Shown one piece after another: positions 43,310 through 49,693 of a stretch of 49,693 bases of DNA. The DNA lies in assembly GCA_050288085.1 (NCBI GenBank), contig JBNKDD010000008.1:1-49693 (forward strand). Reading direction: 5' to 3'. The DNA is from JBNKDD01 sp050288085. GTDB lineage: Bacteria > Chloroflexota > Anaerolineae > Aggregatilineales > UBA3940. A program made the position numbers and the translations under genes. Position 1 is the stretch's first letter. Every line of letters begins with the position of its first letter. The notes under the pieces are model-generated. The model saw only the letters and a program-made list of their open reading frames with translations. It was not told the DNA's origin and ran no database searches.

Positions 43310-44355
43310 TGAGCACACATTGGAAAGATTTTGTGCAAGCTGCCCGGCTGGGTGAACCCGATCAAGTCCCGGTTGGGCTGATCGTTGATAGTCCCTGGCT
43401 GCCCGGTTATGCAGGCATTGATACCCGCGATTACTACCTGTTCCCCGATAAGTGGTTGGAGATCAACCTGGGGCTGCTGGAGCGTTTCCCCGATGCGGTC
43501 TGGGTTCCGGGGTTTTGGGTGGAGTTTGGCATGGCAGCCGAGCCATCCGCGCTGGGAGCCAAGCTGCATTTTCATGATGACAGGCCGCCGTCCGTCGAAC
43601 CGGTTACCGATGATCTGAACGTCTGGGCAGACCTTAAACCAGCCGACCCAACGGAAGATGGCCTGATGCCGCTTGTGCTCAGATTGTATGGGCTGATGGA
43701 AGAACGCCTCCGGGCTGAAGGGCTCGGTATCAAGATGGTCTGCGCACGCGGGCCGATGACGGTTACCTCGTGGATTCTTGGGGTTTCCCCCCTGATGATG
43801 GGGTTGGTCGAGGAGCCGGAGAAGATATCGCGCATCCTGGATGCGGTGACTACCACCATTATCCGCTGGCTTCATGCTCAATTAGATACCCTGCACGAGC
43901 CGGAAGGCATCATGCTGCTGGATGACCTGGTGGGGATGGTATCGAAACGCCACTATGAAAAGCTGATTCACCCTCACCTGCGCCGCATCTTTGATGAGTT
44001 TGACGGGCTGCTCCGCATTTATCACAACGATACGCCCTGCAAGCACCTGCTCGAAAGCCTGGCCGATGCCAACTTCGACGTATTTAACTTCAGCCACGAG
44101 GTGGATATTGCCGAGGTTAAGGCCAAGATGGGCCACCGGGTCGCGATGATGGGCAATGTTCCCCCGCTGGACATAGGAGTCCGCGGGGGACCTGAAGAGG
44201 TCGCGGAGTGGGCACGCACCTGTCTGGACAAAGCCGCACCGGGTGGCGGGATGATCTTATCTTTTGGCGGTGGGGTTTCACCCGGCACCAAGCCCGAAAA
44301 TATCGATGCCCTGTTGGAAGCCGCCCGCAGCTGGAAACCGTCTAACGGAAAATAA
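43309..44355 (+). CDS. URO-D/methyltransferase-fold protein 3 (HNDTPC)
   Basis: A 348-residue third member of the superfamily. Here the His-X-Cys site is changed to YHNDTPCKHLL, and the end reads MILSFGGGVSPGTKPENI, without the C-terminal Cys. The pattern FNFSHEVDIAEVKAKMG followed by GNVPPLDIG is the usual family C-terminal half. Loss of the zinc-type motif suggests a role different from the first protein, perhaps binding a corrinoid or acting as a partner. It ends 3 bases before uxaC. Confidence 0.75.
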   Translation: MSTHWKDFVQAARLGEPDQVPVGLIVDSPWLPGYAGIDTRDYYLFPDKWLEINLGLLERFPDAVWVPGFWVEFGMAAEPSALGAKLHFHDDRPPSVEPVTDDLNVWADLKPADPTEDGLMPLVLRLYGLMEERLRAEGLGIKMVCARGPMTVTSWILGVSPLMMGLVEEPEKISRILDAVTTTIIRWLHAQLDTLHEPEGIMLLDDLVGMVSKRHYEKLIHPHLRRIFDEFDGLLRIYHNDTPCKHLLESLADANFDVFNFSHEVDIAEVKAKMGHRVAMMGNVPPLDIGVRGGPEEVAEWARTCLDKAAPGGGMILSFGGGVSPGTKPENIDALLEAARSWKPSNGK

Positions 44356-44358
44356 AAC

Positions 44359-45786
44359 ATGACACACCTTAAATGGAATCTGCCTGAAGATCGCTTCTTT
44401 GGCCCTGATCCGGTACAGCGCCAGGTTGCACAAGAGTTGTATGAGACGGTAGCAGACCTGCCGATCATCAGCCCACATGGACACGTTGATCCCCGGCTGC
44501 TATCCGATGAGAATGCATCGTTCGGCACACCAACTGAACTGCTGATCATCCCCGACCACTACGTCTTTCGGATGCTCTACTCACAGGGCATTTCGTTGGA
44601 GTCTCTGGGTGTGCCCCGGCTTGATGGCGGCCCGGTCGAAACCGATCACCGCAAAATCTGGCAAATCTTCGCCGATAATTTCTATCTCTTCCGGGGAACC
44701 CCGACCGGGGCATGGCTGGCCCACGAATTGAACATTGTATTCGGTATCGAGGAAAAGCTAACCGGTGCAGCCGCCCAGGATATTTATGACCAGATCGAAG
44801 CGAAGCTGGCAACCCCGGCTTTCCGCCCGCGTGCTCTGTTCGACAGCTTCAACATCGAGGTGCTATGCACGACCGACGCTGCCACCGATCCACTGAGCCA
44901 CCATCAAGCGATTCGTGTCTCTGGCTGGTCAGGAAATGTCAGGCCAACCTTCCGCCCCGATGCGGTGGTCAACCTGGATACACGGGGATGGAAAGCTAAC
45001 ATCGACGCTCTGAGCGAGGCAAGTGGAATCACCGTTAATTCTTACGCCAGCTTCATCCAGGCGCTGGAAGACCGGCGGCAGTTCTTCAAACAAAAGGGAG
45101 CCACCGCCACCGACCACGCAGCGGTATCGGCTTACACGGCAGAATTGAGCGATTCAGAAGCCGACGTTATTTTCCAACGTGCCCTGAGCGGTCAGGCGAC
45201 CGCCGAGGATGCGGAACGGTTCACCGCCCACATGCTCATGGAAAATGCCCGGATGAGCATCGATGATGGATTGGTGATGCAGATCCACGTCGGATCATTC
45301 CGCAATCACAACCAGGTTATTTTTGATGCTTTTGGCACAGATAAAGGCTGTGACATCCCGCAGCGTACCGAGTTCACCCATAACCTCCGCGCCTTGTTGA
45401 ACAAATACGGCAACGATCCTCGCCTGACCTTTATCGTCTTTACGCTGGACGAATCGACCTATGCCCGCGAACTTGCGCCACTGGCTGGACACTATCCGGC
45501 TATGAAACTGGGGCCGCCCTGGTGGTTCCATGACAGCATCAACGGTATGGTGCGCTATCGTGACCAGGTGATGGAGACCGCCGGGTTGTATAACACGGTC
45601 GGATTTAACGATGACACCCGCGCCTTCCCATCGATCCCGGCCCGCCATGACCTATCACGCCGGGTTGATGCCAACTGGATCGCCGGGCTGGTCGTCCAGG
45701 GGATCATTGATATGGATGACGCGAATGAAATGATCCTCGATACCGCCTATAGGCTGGCGAAGCAGGCTTACAAACTGGGAGATTGA
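44359..45786 (+). CDS. uxaC: Uronate isomerase
   Basis: Isomerase of 475 residues converting D-glucuronate to D-fructuronate and D-galacturonate to D-tagaturonate, the first step of hexuronate breakdown. An amidohydrolase-fold (beta/alpha)8 barrel with the metal-type motif SPHGHVDPRLL near the start. Supporting motifs are DHYVFRMLYSQG, FNIEVLCTTDAATDPL, QIHVGSFRNHN and a late GFNDDTRAFPSIPARHDLSRR, all familiar in UxaC. The length is typical. GGAAAA precedes ATG 44359. It sits between the URO-D trio and uxaE, 4 bases apart from the latter. Confidence 0.95.
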   Translation: MTHLKWNLPEDRFFGPDPVQRQVAQELYETVADLPIISPHGHVDPRLLSDENASFGTPTELLIIPDHYVFRMLYSQGISLESLGVPRLDGGPVETDHRKIWQIFADNFYLFRGTPTGAWLAHELNIVFGIEEKLTGAAAQDIYDQIEAKLATPAFRPRALFDSFNIEVLCTTDAATDPLSHHQAIRVSGWSGNVRPTFRPDAVVNLDTRGWKANIDALSEASGITVNSYASFIQALEDRRQFFKQKGATATDHAAVSAYTAELSDSEADVIFQRALSGQATAEDAERFTAHMLMENARMSIDDGLVMQIHVGSFRNHNQVIFDAFGTDKGCDIPQRTEFTHNLRALLNKYGNDPRLTFIVFTLDESTYARELAPLAGHYPAMKLGPPWWFHDSINGMVRYRDQVMETAGLYNTVGFNDDTRAFPSIPARHDLSRRVDANWIAGLVVQGIIDMDDANEMILDTAYRLAKQAYKLGD

Positions 45787-45790
45787 CGTA

Positions 45791-47212
45791 ATGGAGCAAT
45801 ATCCACGCTCTGTAGTTGAAGTGGGTAATGTCACCTACTTCCTGACCCGCGACGGTGGAAACAAATTCCTGGGAATTTCCGGCACACTGCCCGCCGGTTT
45901 TGAAGGGACTCGCCGTGAGGATGGTGTACTGCTTTGCCCTTTGACAGCACAAAATGCGCAGGCATTGCGAGAACGGCTTCCCTGGCTGCGTCCCCAGCCC
46001 CTCGGACTGGCAAAATCGGTAGGCTGCGGTGACCGGATCGGATTGGCAACGCCGGGACATCTCCGGGCGGTGAGGGCGGCGGGCGGTATCTTGCCCATCG
46101 TCGCTCAACAATCGATGCGGGAGAATGAGCGGACAGGGCGCACGGTGCAGGAAGTGATGGACGATGCGATGTGGGGGGTGTTTGAAGAAGGTTGGCGCGA
46201 ACCCTGGGGTTCTGATGCCGATCACCTCAAGACACCTGACCACATCGACCTGGGGCTGTCGGCTGGCTACACCATGTTTACGGTCGATCCGGGTGAGCAC
46301 GTTAATAACGAAGCGCACGATGCATTGCTCGAAGCGCTGCAAGGTATGATTCCTGCCCTGCCCTGGGATGCCTTATCCGACTCTCTGGATGATTTACGGG
46401 CACGCTATCTAGGGCAGGAGTTCAAAGCCGAAGACCTGACCCTGACCTTTGACGAACTATCTCTGCTGCGGGCTGCCTGCAAATATGGTGGGGCGATTGC
46501 TCACGCTGCCCGGATGTGCCGTCACTTAGAAAGCAGCGCGAAGGGCCGCCCGTTTGAGATGGAAATATCGGTGGATGAAACCGACACACCCACCTCACCC
46601 CTGGAACACTACTTCGTCGCCAATGAGTTGAGGCGGCTCGACGTGAAGTGGGTCAGCCTGGCCCCGCGCTATATAGGCAGCTTTGAAAAGGGGGTGGACT
46701 ACATTGGCGACCTGGACGCATTTGAGGCGGAGATCGCCCGGCATGCGGCTATTGCCCGCACGCTTGGCCCGTACAAATTAAGCCTACACTCCGGGTCGGA
46801 TAAGTTCAGCATCTACCCGATTGTGGCCCGGCAGGTTGGGGAGTTAGTCCACCTGAAAACAGCCGGGACCAGCTACCTGGAGGCGCTGCGGGTGGTGGCA
46901 AGGGTCGAGCCAGCCCTCTTCCGGGAGATACTGACCCTCTCGCGCGAGCGCTTTGACGAAGACAAGGCCAGCTATCACGTTTCAGCGGAGAAGGACAAAG
47001 TCCCTCAATCCAGTGATCTCTCAGATAATCAACTGGAAGAAATTATCGGGCAGTTTGATACCCGGCAGTTGTTACACGTTGCATTCGGATCGGTGGCGGG
47101 GCAGTTTGGGCAGCAGTTGAAAGCTGTGCTGGCCGATCAGGAAGAAGCTCATTATGCGGTGCTAGAAGTCCACTTTGCAAAACACCTGGCACCGTTTGGA
47201 ACTCATGTATGA
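45791..47212 (+). CDS. uxaE: Tagaturonate epimerase (UxaE family)
   Basis: A 473-residue protein matching the UxaE family first described in Thermotoga maritima, which converts D-tagaturonate to D-fructuronate. This lets galacturonate join the glucuronate branch without a separate altronate branch. The recognised features are the GCGDRIGLATPGH motif, then FTVDPGEHVNNEA, and SLHSGSDKFSIYP, all probable sugar- and metal-binding stretches of a TIM-barrel enzyme. It directly follows uxaC by 4 bases, as expected for the pathway. The family assignment comes from memory of the sequence and context. Confidence 0.85.
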   Translation: MEQYPRSVVEVGNVTYFLTRDGGNKFLGISGTLPAGFEGTRREDGVLLCPLTAQNAQALRERLPWLRPQPLGLAKSVGCGDRIGLATPGHLRAVRAAGGILPIVAQQSMRENERTGRTVQEVMDDAMWGVFEEGWREPWGSDADHLKTPDHIDLGLSAGYTMFTVDPGEHVNNEAHDALLEALQGMIPALPWDALSDSLDDLRARYLGQEFKAEDLTLTFDELSLLRAACKYGGAIAHAARMCRHLESSAKGRPFEMEISVDETDTPTSPLEHYFVANELRRLDVKWVSLAPRYIGSFEKGVDYIGDLDAFEAEIARHAAIARTLGPYKLSLHSGSDKFSIYPIVARQVGELVHLKTAGTSYLEALRVVARVEPALFREILTLSRERFDEDKASYHVSAEKDKVPQSSDLSDNQLEEIIGQFDTRQLLHVAFGSVAGQFGQQLKAVLADQEEAHYAVLEVHFAKHLAPFGTHV

Positions 47213-47216
47213 GTAG

Positions 47217-47234
47217 GACACGGCATGCCGTGTC
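47217..47234. repeat. 18-bp perfect palindrome between uxaE and the SDR gene
   Basis: GACACGGCATGCCGTGTC, flanked by GTAG on the left (47213-47216) and ACTAC on the right (47235-47239), so the symmetry nearly continues. It begins 5 bases after the uxaE stop. It resembles mobile intergenic palindromes (from memory) and could also be a regulator site or a processing hairpin. Confidence 0.65.
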
Positions 47235-47307
47235 ACTACAGTCGGCTTGTTGTTTGAGCGGGGTATCGGCAGATACTACACTTAGCAAGGGGCAGGTTAA
47301 GGTTGTT

Positions 47308-48141
47308 GTGGATATAGAAGAATTAACAAGGCTCTATGATTTTACTGGCCGCACAGTCGCGATCACCGGCGGTGCGGGTATTCTGGGCGGTGAGATGGCC
47401 TGTGCGCTGGTCGGTGTTGGCGCGAATGTCGCGATCCTGGACCGTGATCCATCTCTGGCTGACCGCCTGATGGATCGGCTAGGCTGCGGCCCCGGCTGTG
47501 CAATTGTCGTTCATGCCGATGTGCTGGATCGCGAATCCTTGCTCAAAGCTGAAGAGAAAATTCGGGCTGAGTTTGGGGTCGTCGATACCTTGATCAACGC
47601 TGCCGGTGGAAATCACCCGAAAGCTACCGCTGGCCCCGATCTCGCTTTCTTCGATCTGCCGGATACAGCACTCAATGCCGTCTTTAACCTCAATATAATC
47701 GGCACGATCCTGCCCAGCCAGGTATTTGGTAAGCACATGGCAGAGAAGAAGGAAGGGGTGATCCTGAACATCTCCTCGATGAACGCCTTCCGCCCATTGA
47801 CCCGTATAGTGGCTTATTCCTCGGCGAAGGCTGGTGTCAGCAACTTCACCCAATGGTTGGCCGTTCACATGGCTCAGGAATATTCCCCGCGGATTCGGGT
47901 CAATGCGCTCGCGCCGGGGTTCTTTTTAACCCAGCAGAATCGTTATTTGCTGCTCGATAAAGAGACTGAAGAACTAACCGACCGGGGCAAAGCAATCATC
48001 GAACACACGCCGATGGGAAGGTTTGGCGATCCGGAAGATTTGCTCGGCCCAACATTGTGGCTGCTCTCAGATGCAGCCGGCTTTGTCACCGGTATTGTTG
48101 TTCCAATCGATGGGGGATTTTCTGCCTTTAGTGGTGTCTAA
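47308..48141 (+). CDS. uxuB: SDR-family oxidoreductase, probable fructuronate reductase / D-mannonate oxidoreductase
   Basis: Short-chain dehydrogenase of 277 residues. TGGAGILGG near residue 20 binds NAD(P); catalytic Ser156/157, Tyr170 and Lys174 (YSSAK) are in place, as is the NAAG motif. The closest type is the SDR-form UxuB of Bacillus subtilis, which reduces D-fructuronate to D-mannonate; the neighbouring uxaC and uxaE support that role. An earlier in-frame ATG at 47209 would translate straight through the 18-bp palindrome, so GTG 47308 (with AAGG just before it and the family's usual N-terminus) is preferred. The gap to uxaE is 95 bases, the largest inside the enzyme part of the operon. 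Confidence 0.85.
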   Translation: MDIEELTRLYDFTGRTVAITGGAGILGGEMACALVGVGANVAILDRDPSLADRLMDRLGCGPGCAIVVHADVLDRESLLKAEEKIRAEFGVVDTLINAAGGNHPKATAGPDLAFFDLPDTALNAVFNLNIIGTILPSQVFGKHMAEKKEGVILNISSMNAFRPLTRIVAYSSAKAGVSNFTQWLAVHMAQEYSPRIRVNALAPGFFLTQQNRYLLLDKETEELTDRGKAIIEHTPMGRFGDPEDLLGPTLWLLSDAAGFVTGIVVPIDGGFSAFSGV

Positions 48142-48180
48142 TGCCCTTTATCCAATCATTTTTTTAGTGTGGAGAGGAAC

Positions 48181-49098
48181 ATGGTTGATTATTCCGAAGC
48201 GGCTCAACCTCTGGTTGAACTCACAGTAGATCATGAATTTTTTATCGGCATCGATTCGGATGGCTGCGCCTTCGATACGATGGAGATCAAGCAAAAGGAG
48301 TGCTTTATTCCGAACACGGTCAAGCACTGGAGTCTGCAACCGATCTCCAAGTATGTCCGGGAAGTAGAAGAGTGGGTTAACCTGTATTCCAAGTGGCGCG
48401 GTATCAACCGTTGGCCCGCCCTGGTGATGGTCTTCGATCTGCTGCGTGAGCGCCCAGAAGTGCAAGCCCGCGGCATCGAACCACCGGAGGTTCCGGCGCT
48501 CCGTGCTTTTATCGATGACGATGCTTTTCCCAAGAGCAACGATGGTCTGAAAGCCTACATGGAGAAGTACCCCGATCCAGATTTAGATATCAGCTGGGCC
48601 TGGACGACCGGCGTCAATGCGACTGTAGCCGATATTGTGCATGGCATTCCACCCTTCCCGTATGTGCGTCAGAGCCTCGACTATCTCCAGGACAAGGCGG
48701 ATATGATCGTCGTTTCGGCCACGCCGATTGAGGCATTGACCAAGGAATGGACATCTCAGGACATTGATAAATATATGAAGTGCATTGCCGGGCAGGAGAT
48801 GGGTAAGAAAGCCCTCCACCTGGAACTGGCAACTGCGGGTAAGTACCAACCCGGCCATGTCCTGATGATGGGCGATGCTCCCGGTGATCGGAAGGCAGCC
48901 GAGGCCAACAACGCCCTCTTCTACCCGATCAACCCCGGCCACGAGGAAGAGTCATGGCAGCGGTTCTATGAGGAAGGTATGCAAAAATTCATGGGCGGCG
49001 AATATGCGGGCGATTACCAGGATAAGCTGATCGCTGAATTCGAGCGCCTCTTGCCCGAAATACCGCCCTGGAAAGACTGCTCTCAGGATAATGGTTAA
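48181..49098 (+). CDS. HAD-superfamily hydrolase
   Basis: A 305-residue HAD-type phosphatase-like protein. The nucleophile motif is FIGIDSDGCAFDT (Asp25 and Asp27), motif II is VVSATP, and motif IV is MMGDAPGDRKAAE, so the core should be catalytic and Mg-dependent. An inserted helical cap of about 120 residues (including EVEEWVNLYSKWRGI) lies after the first motif. Substrate unknown; in this operon a sugar-acid phosphate is possible but not supported by direct evidence. GGAGAGG precedes ATG 48181; an in-frame GTG at 48169 is less likely. The LarA-like gene starts 3 bases after its stop. Confidence 0.8.
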   Translation: MVDYSEAAQPLVELTVDHEFFIGIDSDGCAFDTMEIKQKECFIPNTVKHWSLQPISKYVREVEEWVNLYSKWRGINRWPALVMVFDLLRERPEVQARGIEPPEVPALRAFIDDDAFPKSNDGLKAYMEKYPDPDLDISWAWTTGVNATVADIVHGIPPFPYVRQSLDYLQDKADMIVVSATPIEALTKEWTSQDIDKYMKCIAGQEMGKKALHLELATAGKYQPGHVLMMGDAPGDRKAAEANNALFYPINPGHEEESWQRFYEEGMQKFMGGEYAGDYQDKLIAEFERLLPEIPPWKDCSQDNG

Positions 49099-49101
49099 AT
49101 A

Positions 49102-49693
49102 ATGATTGGCAACGGTTACACAGACGGTTATATATCAGACGATGAAGCCCGTCAGTTAATGACTGAGGCTTTACGACATCATCCACTCGGTGGCAAGCGG
49201 GTGCTGGTTATCATCCCGGACAGCACCCGCACCGCACCTATCCCTCTTGTTTTTCGCCTGCTGCATGAACTGCTCTGGGGGGAGGTTAAGGCGCTGGATT
49301 ACCTGGTGGCGCTGGGAACCCATCAACCCATGAGTGAGGAAGCGCTCAATAAGCTGGTGGGGATCACCGCCGAGGAACGGGCCGGTGTATACAGCGAGAT
49401 CAATATCTTCAACCATCGCTGGGATCTGCCCGAAACCTTTGTGACGCTGGGCAGCATCACCCCGGATGAAACCAGTCGCCTGAGCAATGGCATGCTGTCG
49501 CTTGAGGTCCCGGTGCGGGTCAACAAGCTGGTGACCGAATACGACCAGATCATCATTTGTGGGCCGGTTTTCCCGCACGAAGTGGTCGGATTCTCCGGCG
49601 GTAACAAATACTTCTTCCCCGGCATCAGCGGCCCAGAGGTGATCAACTTTACCCACTGGCTGGGGGCCTTGATCACCAGTTATGAGATGATCG
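49102..49693 (+). CDS. LarA-like (DUF2088) nickel-dependent racemase/epimerase family protein, cut by the window end
   Basis: The first 197 residues of a LarA-family protein; the gene continues beyond the window. Motifs: VIIPDSTRTAP, LGTHQPMSEE, FPHEVVGFSGGNKYFFPG (His159 and Lys169, the positions that in LarA hold the nickel-pincer cofactor) and a later FTHW. Lactate racemase uses this cofactor to invert an alpha-hydroxy acid. Homologues are known to act on other hydroxy acids, including sugar acids such as gluconate, so an aldonate or hexuronate epimerase fits this operon (inference). The larB, larC and larE cofactor genes are not in the window. ATG 49102 starts 3 bases after the HAD stop. 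Confidence 0.8.
   Translation, partial: MIGNGYTDGYISDDEARQLMTEALRHHPLGGKRVLVIIPDSTRTAPIPLVFRLLHELLWGEVKALDYLVALGTHQPMSEEALNKLVGITAEERAGVYSEINIFNHRWDLPETFVTLGSITPDETSRLSNGMLSLEVPVRVNKLVTEYDQIIICGPVFPHEVVGFSGGNKYFFPGISGPEVINFTHWLGALITSYEMI

Noticed and set aside
41094..44355. Haem biosynthesis uroporphyrinogen decarboxylases
   Set aside because: None has the true UroD N-terminal signature, there are three divergent copies, and the neighbours are sugar genes.
47209..47307. Earlier ATG for the SDR oxidoreductase
   Set aside because: The added 33 residues would be read through the 18-bp palindrome and do not resemble any SDR N-terminus.
1..49693. CRISPR arrays, tRNA or rRNA genes
   Set aside because: No regularly spaced repeats and no tRNA or rRNA-like stretch were found by eye. 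A covariance-model scan would be needed to exclude small RNAs.

Overview
The window looks like chromosomal DNA of a member of the Chloroflexota (Anaerolineae-like). This is inferred from the gene mix: eukaryotic-type Ser/Thr kinases with a single membrane helix and Pro/Thr-rich stalks, a PP2C phosphatase, TPR proteins, an SH3b-repeat protein, LysM and GH5-like lipoproteins, an RqcH/NFACT protein and Opp-type sugar transport next to uronate catabolism. Coding density is high. Start codons include ATG, GTG and probably TTG, usually with a visible GGAGG-type ribosome binding site. Several candidate promoters carry an extended -10 (TGn before the -10 hexamer). No rRNA, tRNA or CRISPR array was recognised by eye.

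Region 1 (1-28240) is housekeeping and signalling DNA. From left to right it holds a radical SAM activase-like gene with an orphan MalK-like ABC ATPase, a Ser/Thr kinase with a LysM/alpha-beta hydrolase lipoprotein, a minus-strand pair (M48 membrane protease; REC-GAF-PAS-class III cyclase), rqcH, a PP2C phosphatase, an SH3b protein, a GH5-like lipoprotein, an AT-richer two-gene patch (13943-15398), a cytosolic TPR protein, a minus-strand pseudokinase, a minus-strand membrane-anchored TPR protein, an ABC-F ATPase with kptA, a second Ser/Thr kinase, a DUF92 membrane protein, and glnA on the minus strand.

Region 2 (28401-33399) is a three-level nest of insertion sequences that can be unpicked base by base. 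An IS1-family element with 34-nt ends and a frameshifted transposase was hit in its right end by an IS1182-like element with 69-bp perfect inverted repeats. The IS1182-like transposase gene was in turn split by an ISKra4-family element (19-bp inverted repeats, 8-bp target duplication TACCAAAG). Removing the ISKra4 element restores the IS1182 reading frame. Removing the IS1182 element restores the IS1-type right end.

Region 3 (33400 to the end) is a plus-strand carbohydrate catabolic locus of about 16 kb. A LacI-family regulator gene has a strong promoter (TTGACA-18-TATAAT) and two abutting LacI-type operators. It is followed by an Opp/Dpp-type ABC importer (binding protein, two permeases, two ATPases), three different URO-D/methyltransferase-fold proteins, uxaC, uxaE (tagaturonate epimerase), an SDR likely to be fructuronate reductase, a HAD hydrolase, and a LarA-like gene cut by the window end. 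The enzymes would bring both D-glucuronate and D-galacturonate through fructuronate to D-mannonate. The binding protein probably imports uronate-containing oligosaccharides (inference). The most promising unexplained part is the URO-D trio plus the LarA homologue inside a uronate operon, possibly handling methyl groups of methylated uronates and a sugar-acid epimerisation. The promoter of this locus begins exactly where the IS nest ends.
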